Shown here: positions 34,037-46,131 of the stretch, piece after piece
Numbering within the stretch: the first letter of the stretch is position 1
Layout of the letters: each line of letters opens with the position of its first letter
Source of the DNA: Straminergon stramineum
Taxonomy: Eukaryota > Streptophyta > Bryopsida > Hypnales > Calliergonaceae
Assembly: GCA_963920665.1 (NCBI GenBank)
Contig: OY987263.1
Location: 28,446,547-28,510,546 of the forward strand
Direction of reading: 5' to 3'
DNA: 64,000 bases
Translations under genes and position numbers: made by a program
The notes under the pieces: generated by a model
The model's input: the letters and a program-made list of their open reading frames with translations, nothing else
The model's database searches: none
Told to the model about the DNA's origin: nothing

Positions 34037-37000
34037 CTACCTCTCAAACAGCATAACCATCTCACAATGTTTTGTATGCGGGAAAAGGTCCACTGCGCAC
34101 GCTTTTACAGGATGGAAAGGCTCAGATGGAGGCAGCGTCTTCACTCTGCGTCGAGCGTGTCCTAAGTTAGACCCTCTGAACCCTCCTCTACTCTTCTGCT
34201 TCTCAACAGGACCTTCCTTGATAGGCATACACAACTCCACAGCATTGGCGAGCAGGCTATCAGGGTTGCAGGAAATATACCTGCACAAGACATGACAGAG
34301 AGGGTTCATAACTTAAAGAAATTTACAGCAACAGCTAAGGATGTAGGATGCAACGCAACTAGATGCACTTGGCCCAAAACAAATGAAAAATAAGTACATA
34401 ATAAAATCGACGCCTGCAGAACAACACTTCTAATGAAGATATAGCAGCAGCCAAAAACAATCACAATCACACGAAGAGCGATATCAACTATGGAAAGTTT
34501 CGAGACTGCAATAATCTAACGAACTGCCAATGCAAAAATCAAGAATGACTGGCATAATGAACAAGATAAAGTACTTACACAAGACGCTTGAGCTTCTTGT
34601 GTAGCCTCAACGTTCTTAAGACCTGCCACATAGCCAAAGCCCACGGCGATTACAATGCAGTTAAGGACATCAATAAGGAGGAAAACATATCTTTGTGCAT
34701 GAACATGTGCTCAGAATTAAGAATCCAATGCTTCGACTCATTATTTTCTTTGCAACCGTCAACTAGACGTGAACATTACAGCTCGTCATGTCATGTTCGG
34801 GAACAAACAGGTTTCCACCATGATTTGCAAATCAGACCTCAAATGCTAGACTGATAATGTTTGGCTGATAATGTGAATTTTGAGAAATGCTCAAACACTT
34901 GGAATGATATTACCAGAAAACAATCCTTACCACATGATGAAGTCCAACACGAGGTGGATCAACTATAGCCACTATATTTTTGAATCCCTGCCTCTTGTCC
35001 TCTTGCTGCTTCTCAGCATTATCAACAGCAGTAGTTACTTGGCCCTGACTACCTTCTCCATCTTTCCCAACTTCAGGTTCAGAATTCTTTTCGCTATCAT
35101 CTAGGACGTCTATTGCATACTCCTTTAACAAATTGCTGATCACGTCTTCTGCCTGCTCATTTTGACAAACCATAATCGTTCTTAGAATGGTTGTTTCCCC
35201 TCAATTGTACACAATCGGAAAAGCAACTGTTACAAATCCTCAACCAGCATTCTAGAAACGAAACCGCCTACAGCAAAGCCCCACAGCAAATTGAGCATCT
35301 ACGTACCTTACCACAGATGAACCGGCAATTTTTTATCCCGTTCAAATCTGCATTAAGTTGAGCATCGGCAATTGCTGAAGCGTTCATCTCAATTCCAACT
35401 ACCTGAAAAGATCCTCAAACCAAATAAATTATTGATGCCAATGATGCATCTAAAGGAAAATTGAGTCATTTGTACATAGGTTTTTACCAGTAAAATTCCA
35501 TATTTAACTTCATAAGACGAAAGGAGTTGCAGCATACCATTCCAACTCGCTTGGCGAGTGTCAACCCAATAGCACCTGTCCCACAGCACACATCAAATAG
35601 CAAGGTGTCCGGACCAAGTCCAGCCCAATCGCCGGCGAGAGAATAAAGCTTCTCAGCACCAGCTGAATTTACCTGCCATACAAAATGGTAGAGACGTTCC
35701 CTTCCATAATCCAGATTTTCATACAACAAAAACTTCAGAAAAATCAAACCGAGTACGTAGCATTGTATTAATTATAACTTGCACAATATACAGGACAATT
35801 ATTACAGATAAGGGACGACATTGTGGGAAAAAACATCTGAATGGATTGACCTAAGTAAATAGGTTCTCCCATTCAATACACTAGGTAATATGGTAACGAA
35901 GACAAACCTGAAAGAAAGCAGTCGGTGATATCCTGAATTTCGAAATACCAATATAGTCGTGAATATGAGCTAGAGGTTCATCAACAGAATTTCCTGAATT
36001 GTGGGAGTCCTCCAAACCAGGCAATGGTAAAGCATGTAAGGGGCAATCCGCAGGTGCAGAATTTGACACTCCCACGTGGTCCTGACAGGTCAAGAACAAC
36101 AGGTTCATAATAGGTCAAGCCATAGTGTTCATCCTTGACGAGAGGGTCCGACACTAAAAGGAGTTTAAGTGTGAGCACACACCTGAACAAGAAGAGCAGT
36201 CAAGGGTAATCGAGGACTAGCCGAATTTGCAGCCTCAACAAGCACTTTTGTCATTTGTCTATACTCTTCTGACGCTCGCTCTTCTGGAACGCCTGTTGGA
36301 CACACCTGTGAAAAAAGAAGGTAAGCGGAAGTGCCACTGTCCACTGATGCTAAGATAATCGTCGTTCACCAGATTCATAAACGCAAGCGGCAGTAATACG
36401 ATTCTAAAAACGAAGGACTATCACAATCCAAAGAGCAGTCGTAAATTGTGAGCAATAATAACTGAAAAGGTAGCCGTAAGCTTATTCATTTAAAAATAAC
36501 TTGCACACCACCTCAGGTCAGAGGTTCATTCCATTTCTTCCCTAGTTTAAGCATTTAGAAAGATCTCTCAAGTAACACTACGATTCCGGTCAAAAAAAGA
36601 TGTCTTACCTGTACTACTAGCATGACTTCTGCGATCTCCTTGCCTATTTCATCAACAGATCCAGGTTCTCTGCCTTCTCGAATCTGCACACAGCACCAGC
36701 GCAATGTGAATGACTGATAGCCTCATATGCCTAATGACAAGAAGAACTGTACTCTCTTTAAAACATGACAGCCAGAAAACCTTTACGATCTACAGTCCAT
36801 TACCAGACTACGTGATAAAGCAGCTCTTGGGGATGACAACAAGCAGCAACAACTAAAAAATTGCAGCTCTAGTCCTCCATACAATTTCTTCCCTTCTATA
36901 ATTCTCGTGTAAACATTTTGTAGACAAGTGCACCAGACATCTTATTTAAGTAACTGTTAACAAACCACTAGAACTGACATCGACATGCAGAAGTAGCTTA

Positions 37001-40000
37001 CAGCGAGCATACGCCAGAAACCAGTATTATCTGTTTTATTCCAGACAGGAAGCTTTGATCCTCGTATGAAAGTCTGAAATGCTGCTACAAAGCTTAGTGC
37101 AACTTTCGATACATTGCGGCAATCTCCTGGTTCAGCAATTGCATTGATACCCTCTCTGTTTGATCCACATATGGTACTCAATTTTAGAACCGCGCTTGAC
37201 AACTCTACATATAAGTCAGAATTGTAAATGAAATGACGAGAAGACAAAATGACATCTGAAGTCCAGATATTCAATTTAGGGAGCACATTTAGTAAAAGAT
37301 GCCCCAAATAGCTATGAAGACATTCAATACCCGGTATTTAATAGTGGGCATGAACTGGTGAAGCAAAATCCGACCTGAACGAACCAAGCTGAAATCCAAC
37401 GACACGCTGCTTTCCATCCGGCCCCAACCCAATGGCAAATTCACACTTATTGCGATAACCATCCACAACAGGAGATGGCAATATCCCTTCAAACTCGCAA
37501 GGTAGGCCTTCTGCATGGCCGACAGCACCTTCCACATATCAGGAAACGCTTCCAAATTAACAGGAACGGGAAAGGAAGAAGGGGACCAGAACTGAGCACA
37601 TACCTCGGTCCTTCGCAGCTGCCAACCAGTCTGGTAAAAGCATCCCAGACGGACATCCTTTCCTGATGTTTCGGGCCTGTAAAAGAATTTATATCATAAA
37701 TCATTTATATAGAAGGAAGACTTCCTATGCAACTACCTTGCCCTTTCAATGCGTTTAGATTTGCACAAGAATAGCTTGGAATTCAATAAATTCAATGAAA
37801 AGTGCAATGTCTTGTGCAATGTCTAGTCAACTTCAAATTACTATAAAAATTTCAATCTTTTAGAATTTTTTTGATTTGTGAAGATAATAAACTACCATAA
37901 CATTGAGTAACTTTCATACTCACTGCCTTTCCCCAACAGAATGATGTGGAATATTTCACATCATTTCATCCCCCAATGAAATGATGTGAAATATTCCACA
38001 TCCCATCAGTAGCTATGGGGGCACATGGCACTGAGCAAGAGAATGGTGAGAGGTTTACAAAGGCAGTCTGTAAAAAAGAAGTAATCAAAAGCAGTCAGTA
38101 ATGCTAGAGGACTCAAAAGCAGTCAGTAATGCCAGCCCCTTTGAAGGCTACAAAATGTTATGAGACTTCCTGTGCTTCATTTCATTAGTTAATGTAAAAA
38201 ACAAAGAAATCATCTTCAACCCTAAAATCATGTCTGAAGTGCAGGGATAAGTAATTTGGGATAAAGGAAAAAACAAAAGGGACTAGGATTATGGGGACAG
38301 AGGGAGTACACAGGAACACTCGGCTTAAGTATGACCAAAATAAGCCTCAAAGTATTCAACTGAGAAGGCAGAGATGTACACAGATTCAAATTTGCATGAA
38401 GACGAGTCAAATGCAAGACCTGTGCGAAATTCTTTTAGGACACTGTATGAGGGCTTACAAGGCGCTTGAGAACTTGAACTATCTCTTCTTTCTTTTTTCC
38501 CAACTGTTCTTCGTACGGCAAGTGCGCAAGAGGAGTCACCACCTGGGTCACATTCCTGTAAGGTTCCAAGGATTTTTTCTCACTTTCATCCCCTGAGACA
38601 TCCTCTGCCATTGCATGGTCTTCCCCATCATTATCCTCTTCTTTATCACCAGCAAGAGCCGCCTCCGTCACTCCGACAGCCTTTTGCTCCCATGCACGAG
38701 GTAATACATCCGCAAGCTTCAACCTCTTGTTACTCACGGACATTCCGTCCAGGATCTGCTCCGACCAGAAGAAAACAAGAGGACATAAAATTTGTCAAAA
38801 CCTTGCCTTCGTTCTATCATCGTCAGCAGAACAAGGGCAGTATGTGTACACCCTGTAGTCAATATAGTGTTGCTTACACTATTTTTAAACAAAACAACGT
38901 TACTAGCTGGCCATCTAGTATCCACATGTTTAGAAGCTGATTACTTGATGACAACGCCTTCAACAATCCTATTGCAAAGTTACAACTCGCTCCTACACAC
39001 TTACAGTAAGAGGTAACACTCAATAGAATGAAGAGTGAAGTAGTTGCTGAGGCCAATTGTTAGTAAACTTAACCATATTGCACAATAATTCCATCAACCC
39101 GTTCCACTATCATATCCAAGGAGGCTTGAAGTTACATTTGCAGCTCTCAAGGTGGTCAAAAGCGCAACACTAAACTAGAAAAATATACGTTACTGTAGCC
39201 TCCCGTAATTACTACGGTCCACAGTATGTGCTGTATTTAGTGTAGTGAAGCAAAAGAACGGATAGAAGGAAGGCGTTTAGAACTGAAGAAGCTGAAATCT
39301 GCAACGAAGAGACATACCTCAGCAGACTTCGTCAGTTCCTCTTGAGAACGAAATCCCAGAAAGCACACCTTCATGGACTTCCTCTTCTGTGCACTCGTGT
39401 ATGAAACACCCTGCGCGCACAATACAGAAAACGTTTAGCTCGTTGATGACACTTCCCAGAGCATGCACAAAAGTACAACTTTCTTATGGGACGTAAGGTA
39501 GATGACACTAAAACTGTTAGCGACCTGATCCAGTCTCAGATACTGACCCTTCTTCCCAATAGCAATTCATCTATTCAAAAACTAGGTTGCCCTTCAATTA
39601 GCAAGTTGGGTGTAATCATGACTTGTCTACATCTCTAAGGCCACTGCTCTTTGCATGGTAACGGGTTTCTCTACCCTCACAACCTCCCCCTTAAAATTGC
39701 ATGTAAAAATCCAGTCATGAAAATTTAATCTCAATGGTTCTGCTTTTGTAGTTTCCAACGTGATCTCTCCACAACTCAATACTGATGTGTTAATGAAAAC
39801 ACATTCCTAAACCTTGATTACCATACTTTAAGTGACGCAAATGGTAACATGTACTTAGTGCCCGCACTAGATACCGGATCAACACCACAACATTCACAAG
39901 TCTCTACTGAAAACACAAGTATTTAGCACTCGAATTACGAAGCTTGATTCCGTAGACACAGCACCAAAATTCTCCCAAAATTGAGAGACCCTACATTTTC

Positions 40001-40912
40001 GTCCAGGAACGACTTCAACTTCCGCTAACTCCAATTCATCGGCACATTCAAAAGATATTTCTCTGCTGAAAACACATGTATTTAACACTCGTATTATGAA
40101 GCTTGATTCCATGAACACGGCACTAAACTCTTGCAAGATTTCGAGACCCACATTTTCGTCAAGGAACGACTTCAACCTCTGCTGACACCAAATCATCGGC
40201 ACAGTCAACAGACGCATTTAACACGCATATCATGAAGCTTGAATCCTTAGACACGACCCAAATTCTTCCAAAATTGACTCACATTTTCGTCCAGGAACGA
40301 CTTCAACTTCTGCTGACTCCAATTCATCGGCACATTCACCAGACACTTCCGATACCGGCTCTCCTCCCCTGCGTCTGCGCCCTCCTTCTCCACCCCAGCA
40401 CTCTTCTTACACCTCTCCGACGTCGGATCCCACGTCCCATCCGGCCTCTGCTGCAGCTCACTCTCCCCATGCGCGAATTTACAGCTCTCCCCGTGATTAC
40501 ACCCTTTCTTCCGAAAATAAGAACACAAGCTCGTCTTCGCAATCGCCGGATTCACGGGCCTTTTCGAAAAACCCTCTTCGCTGTCCTTCCCCGCGAAGTC
40601 TTTCGGTCGAGGCACATCGTGATTCCCTTCGTAGAGCCTCCCCTCGTCTACTAATCCTTCCATGGCGGGCTCCGATGCGAGAACCTCCGTCCACTCTTCC
40701 TCCGGGATGACGCGACCCTTGCCCTCAATTACTGCAGCGGTGGCGACCGCGTCCTCGGGGAGAAGAGAGGTCGGCATTTCGACGATGGCGTCTTCCCTGG
40801 CCAGGGGCGGCCCGTCTTGTGGCATTAGCAATGCGACTTCGGAGGGCTCCTGTTCCGTGGTCAGGTCAGGACGGATGGGTGCCAAGGCGCAGAAAGATTC
40901 GATGCCGTGCAT
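34037..40912 (-). CDS. TRMT2A: CCCH zinc-finger tRNA (uracil-5-)-methyltransferase, TRMT2A/C3H24 type, 14 exons
   Basis: Exons (minus): 40912-40283, 39410-39318, 38755-38459, 37676-37604, 37510-37375, 37155-37002, 36683-36609, 36305-36183, 36081-35908, 35672-35538, 35402-35307, 35152-34931, 34622-34579, 34280-34037; 831 aa, every phase closes. It predicts S-adenosylmethionine-dependent 5-methylation of uridine (U54-type) in cytosolic tRNA. Seen: CCCH finger C130-x7-C138-x5-C144-x3-H148; an RRM-like start YRKCLVNVPMNW at 187-198; PYEEQL before the catalytic half; RNKCEF in exon 5; SAM motif DVCCGTG at 612-618; DPPR at 727-730; nucleophile region SCNP with Cys755; and near the C-terminus HCEM with Glu824 as likely general base. 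All catalytic motifs are intact. Finger plus methyltransferase is the Arabidopsis C3H24 (At2g28450) arrangement. Exon 12 has an acidic, Gln-rich insert. A decayed triplication of exon 1's 3' end lies in intron 1. Confidence 0.95.
37943..38002. repeat. 60-bp near-perfect hairpin in TRMT2A intron 3
   Basis: Perfect 27-bp arms at 37943-37969 and 37976-38002 with a 6-base loop. The arm core TGTGGAATATTTCACA is itself close to palindromic. Could be a hairpin-type insertion remnant or a structured intronic element. Confidence 0.75.
39896..40345 (-). repeat. TRMT2A: Three-unit duplication of exon 1 end in TRMT2A intron 1
   Basis: The sequence covering the last 20 codons of exon 1 and its splice donor occurs three times: the active copy (word CATTTTCG at 40282), a second at 40151 and a third at 39994 (intervals 131 and 157). 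The middle copy still reads open on the minus strand (VPMIWCQQRLKSFLDEN) with a GTGGGT donor-like sequence; the distal copy has an in-frame TAG and a weakened donor. Intronic flanks (TGTATTTAACACTCGTATTATGAAGCTTGA-like, given here as the block near 40077-40105) are also repeated. Confidence 0.75.
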
Positions 40913-41208
40913 GGCAGTATGGGTTTGCGGGAGGAGAGAGTGTCGATGGCGAATTGGAGAATTGTTATTAGCTCATAGTAGGCGTGGGGAAGGCGAATTT
41001 GGAGATGCAATTGGCGATGGTGCGCGGAGGAGACGAAAGGAAAAACCCTAACCCCGGAGAGATCAGAGAGACGACACATGCTGGAAGAAGGCGATGAAAT
41101 AGTATTCATCCGTTTTTCTGTTCGTCCGGAGGAGCACATTCGTCGAAAGGTGAATCGTGCGTTCAGGGATTGATCGCCACGACTTCAGTTCTTTCTAAGG
41201 GGAAGATA
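40913..41208 (-). promoter_or_regulatory. Promoter/5' leader of the TRMT2A-type gene
   Basis: GC-rich compared with the DNA beyond 41400. It contains AAACCCTAAC at about 41043-41052, a plant telomere-box-like motif frequent in promoters of translation-related genes. No TATA box is assigned. Confidence 0.45.
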
Positions 41209-42569
41209 AGAGCATCCCCACGGGAGACACGCCAAGAAGGGGCGCCAAATGCTGATTTGGCATGGGGTTTTGGAGACTTGGCCATCTCTGCTCCTTCAGT
41301 GCCCACGGCAGACATGTCAAGAAGGGGTGACAAGTGGAGCATGCATTGTAAAAGGTATCATAGTTTTGTTGCTTAAGCTTTAAATGACGTTGTCACGTTG
41401 TAAATGTGCATATTATGTAAAATATATATGAGCATGTTGAATCAAAGTTTTTTTATAGAGTCTAAAAAAGTAGAAGAAGTGATGCTCTCTTGAAACTCCA
41501 ATTTTTTTTTATCTCTATTAGACAACTATGTAATCTTAGTTCTTTTATTTTTTATATATAGAGATATTTTGAAATTTTAAATCATGTGGTTAGGTTTTTT
41601 TTGGAAGTGAAAGGCAAATCTTATTTTATCTTTCTTTTGGATTTAAAAAAAAAGACTTAGACTCCATATAGAGATATAGATAGAGTTATGAAGAGAATAG
41701 AGTCAGCCAATAGTGAAAGTGTGGTGCATGTGGCCTTTTAGGGGCGGACATCTACTTGCTTAAGTAAAAAGTATGGAAGATGAAGTAGAAGATAATGTGG
41801 AGACCCTTCTTCTTCCTCTTCATATTTGTTTGAAGAAAGCCATGAGTTTGGGAGAGACATAGCGTGTTGTATTTTGTAAAGTTTGTAATGAAATTTTGAG
41901 AGTGTGATCTTTTCTCTTATGATTCCAAGAACCTATCACTCACTTCATTTCAAGTTTATATGAGAAATTTATGCATGATGGAATGTGTGAGGGTTAATTG
42001 TCTTAAAGTTTGAGAATAGAATTTTTAAGAGTTCAATTTTTGAGGGTTCATATCTTTTTAGCAAGAACGTATTTTTTTAAAGATTTGGTACGAGTATGTA
42101 TTGAGTTGTTAGCTTTCCAAAATGCTATCATTCTCTTAGTTTGAAGATAATATAAAAAATTTATGGGCCAGGAAGTAAAGTAATGAAGAGTTGCCTATGA
42201 ATTGAAGATAAAATTTTTTGACTAGCTATAAAAATTAGACAATATCATATTTTGAATTGAAATTTTGAGTATTTGTAGATAATTTTTTGAGTTTTCGAAA
42301 AAATCTTTATACTTTTTGTTTGAAGTTTTGAAGCAAAATTGACACTCGACCAAGTATTGAACACTTCTCTAAGGATTTTGGATATTCATGTTCAACTTCT
42401 ACTACCCCCAATCAACTTTTTTGTGTTTTATTTCACTTGTGACCATTATATGAGGATGATTTGAGGTATTTTATGGGTTCATTTATCACTTAATTGTAGG
42501 ATCCTTCATATTTCTATCAATTCTAATTGTAGCTAGAAACCCAACATTTTTCCAAGGCAATTTCTCTCT
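41209..42569. other. Intergenic DNA, no gene seen
   Basis: Begins with AGAGCATCCCC, the same start as the element at 26263, followed by a GC-richer 150 bp; a matching right end was not found. The remainder is AT-rich with no supported feature. Confidence 0.4.
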
Positions 42570-42775
42570 ACCCAACAATGCCAAAGATGTTTTTTTGTTT
42601 GATGGATGACAAATAAATCCATGTAGGATAGAAGTGCAATTGTTCATCCTTGGAATCTTGTGTAGAAAGGAAAATTGTTGCATAGTAGTTTAATCTCCAA
42701 TGAGTATTTTTTTTTAAAGTACATGATGTTACATAATTCCAAAAGGGATGATTTCCATGGTCACCAATCTATTCT
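42570..42775 (-). mobile_element. MITE of the 222-bp family, inverted copy
   Basis: Plus-strand reading shows the family in reverse complement (GATGGATGACAAATAAAT, TTGTTCATCCTTGGAATC, TCCATGGTCACCAATCTATT). It abuts the direct copy at 42780 through a single TTAA (42776-42779). Confidence 0.7.
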
Positions 42776-42779
42776 TTAA

Positions 42780-43002
42780 CCCATAAAGGATGAGCTAGTC
42801 ATTGTGGAAATCATTTATTTTAGTACCATGTCATTTTTTGGGATTAAAAAAAATGCAAAAGAACTCATTGGAAGTCAAACTATTGTAGAAGATGTCCCTT
42901 TTTCACACAAAATTCGAAGGATGAATAGTTTCAACCCTATCCTACATGAAGAGGTTCTTTGTCATTCATCAAGCAAAAAATGTCTTTGGCATTGTTTAAG
43001 GG
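42780..43002 (+). mobile_element. MITE of the 222-bp family, direct copy
   Basis: Starts after TTAA (42776-42779) with CCCATAAAGGATGAGC, ends TTTAAGGG; right TTAA mutated to TTTAG. With its inverted neighbour it forms the second head-to-head pair of this family in the window. Confidence 0.7.
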
Positions 43003-43154
43003 TTTAGTTATGAATCAAATTTTAAAAAAAACTTAACTTCTAATTAATTGAGACCTATGAACTCGATTTCCACCCCTCATAGTTTTATAGGCATTTTCAA
43101 TTTCTTTTTAGTTTTCAATTGACAAGAGAAGTTTGTTACATATATATGGGGTGA

Positions 43155-43690
43155 TAGGAGGTAGAACAACCCATGTGGGATATATAAATTAGAATAAGTA
43201 GGAGCTCAACCATTCATTATTAAATCAAAAGTAGGAATTGTATTTAAAGTGATATTTTAGACCTGGTTTAGGTATAGTAGAATAATTTTTTCCTTAAAAC
43301 TTTGAACTAAGAAAAGTTTTTATATCAAGTTAAATTTCACCTTAAAAACTTGTTTGATATTTCAAGTGTCCAATCAAAAGTTATGGATAAATTTTAAAGA
43401 GGGGGTTGAAAGGGAATTTTTTGGCATTTTCAACCCCCCTCTTTGAAATTTGTCCATAACTTTTGATTGGACACTTGAAATATCAAACAAGTTTTTAAGG
43501 TGAAATTTAACTTGATATAACAACTTTTCTTAGTTCAAAGTTTTAAGGAAAAAATTATTCTACTATACCTAAACCAGGTTTGAAACATCACTTTAAATAC
43601 AATTCCTACTTTTGACTTAATAATGAATGGTTGAGCTCCTACTAATTCTAATTTATGTATTTGACATTCATTGTTCTACCTACTACTACC
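43155..43690. repeat. Half-kilobase near-perfect palindrome
   Basis: Left arm to 43411, right arm from 43427, with a 15-base loop (GGGAATTTTTTGGCA). The inner roughly 200 bp of each arm match almost base for base (for example AAACTTGTTTGATATTTCAA against its complement at about 43477-43496). The outer 60 bp diverge but remain recognisable to GGTAGAACAA near 43160. No open frame. A transcript would fold into one long hairpin. Confidence 0.9.
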
Positions 43691-46131
43691 CATGTGTTTA
43701 TAAGGAGCTTCTCTTCTCACTCTTGACTCAAAGTAAGTTGAAAATGTTATCCATTATCTTTCTTTGACGCAAGTAAAGGAAACTTTACTAAGGTCGAAAT
43801 TACTTTGTTTTCCATTCTTTTGGACACAAGAAAAGAAAAATTTTCTTGCGTGGGATATGCATTTATTCATTTGAGTGCTAGTTGAGGGTCAATACTTTGG
43901 AATCAAGGTCAAAAGTGAAATTAGACTCAATACTGAGCTACATACAAGACATGCCAATTTGCCATGCACTCACCAAATTTAGTCATGGCTGGCCATCTCT
44001 TTGCCATGTCTATAGGGCATTGAAGCTTGCCCCATATGAGTAGTCACCCAATCTATGCCACTTAGAGTACTGCTATAGGGTTGCTCTAAGTCCCTCAAGT
44101 GTACCTGAAAGGTCCCAGTATGCATATGTGCAATATGTCAACATGGTGAAAAATAGTATCATTGTTATCTAGGTACCACCTACCTATTATTTATGTAGAA
44201 ATTATCACCATATACATGACATTGTATAATGAGGCAAAAACAAAAGCTATGGGATAATGAGGTATGACTTATATTGGCAATTAAATTTGTATTAATATAA
44301 AGTACATCCTCCACCCCAAAATGATCTTCCGATTTCATGTTACATAATTACACCAATTTTGAATTATTTGTTAGTATCAACATCATGTTGCAATCTATTT
44401 GCATATATGCTTTACGTAATGTCTATTTAAAGTAGCGAATCAAAAAAGTATAGAAGACGTATCTAAAAATGATATGGACACCTTCGGGGCTTCTTTTTAG
44501 CAATGGGTAGCTTGAGAATTGAACCAATCCTCATATTTCTCTCCATCTTCAATTTCCAGAATATATGGTCGTTGTCAAAGGCAATGCAAAGTCTATAGAC
44601 AAACTCAACATTTACTATGGACCTATTATAAAAATAAATGAATGTATGTAATCACTAAGGTGCTATATGTAATCACTACTACAAATTAGTGGCCACCGGT
44701 GCTCCCTTAGAATACCCCCCAATTCCTACTTTTAGTATCCCCAAACTAGACTTTGAAAATTAATTTAAAACTCAAAGTTCTAGGACAATAGGAATGCATT
44801 GAATTCTACTTGTAGCTCAAAATGGGTTCAAAATATGTTATTTTCACCCTTAATCCAGAACACTTTGTTTAACAAGAATATCATTTTGGGAACATAATGT
44901 ACCAATATCTATATATGAATGTATTTGTATCCATATTTCATATGTTATATCCATATCTATATGAATCAAGATATAGGACGGGAAATGAGACATGGGGTGC
45001 ATGTAATTTTGGATGTATAGTTATTGCTCAAAATACGATACCTATATTTGTACCAAATGTGATACTCAAATCTGGATGGTAATGACCAAATATGTACATT
45101 CTAACCTCTTTTACATCACACCCTATCATATTACAAATTTTATATAATTGTGACAAGATTCTTCAACATGGATGTCCCTAGTCATTCATTAATGTGAAAT
45201 TAGTAGACAAACAAATGTGATAATATAGAGAAGCAAATTAGTTTTATATCAATAGTTTTATTGCCTTCAGGGTTTGTCTTTTCAAAGCACCACTATTGTT
45301 AGTATTGCATTTTTTCTCCATTGAAATGAAATGTAAGAAAAAGTGTAGTAGTCACCTTGGTGACTACCACATGTGCATGACATTGGATTTTGAAACTTCA
45401 TTCTCAATTATCTCCATATGACAATTGCATGTCATTTCCACATTATGACACTTTTCCAATATGACCAATATGATGGGAGTAAAAATAGTCATTGTAAAGG
45501 GGTTTGAGTGTACACATTTGGAATAGGAAAGACTTATTTAAATTTTTGGCACACCTACACAAGAAACTTTGAGATTTCACTATTTTATACCTACTAAAAC
45601 TTTGGTGAATCCAAAATCCACTCTTATTTTTGACGCGAGTTTACTAGTACCCTCATGAATCAAGAATGGAGCGTGGGAAGGCGGAGTTGGATGAGAACGT
45701 AGATAATCTGATTAATAAACCTTCCGGAGAGGTTCTTGTGAAATTGCAGAACTCTGATGCAAATTCTGTGAGAGTTTGTAAGAGCTTGAGTTGGTAAAAT
45801 GTTTTGAAAGAGCACATGCGAAGAGAGACAGAGAGAGCAATTACAACAGTAGTTATATACAAGAAATTGCTTTATTTGAATGCCCACATTCTCACTACTA
45901 AAGGTCTCTGCCAAAAATATGTTGGGAATTTAACAACGTTCCTGCTAAGTAGTTTTAATCTTCTACTTGCAAGAAGAACGATAACTCTAGCCCTAAGGCC
46001 ATTGTGAATAAAGAGTCTGTTGGGTAGTTCTACTAACTAAGCCGCAGGCCTTCCACCAAATTCACAGCAGGGAACAAATCCCTCTCTTTTCTTTGCTGGG
46101 CAATGAATCAGAGCTTTAGGTCACTGAGCAC
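43691..46131. other. AT-rich intergenic DNA, no gene seen
   Basis: No exon or bounded repeat supported. The last 100 bp or so before 46131 may be the 3' untranslated region of the plastid-protein gene. Confidence 0.45.

Noticed and set aside
40232..40654. A 140-codon plus-strand frame
   Set aside because: Antisense shadow of TRMT2A exon 1; composition (Leu/Pro/Arg-rich) mirrors the GC-rich coding strand.
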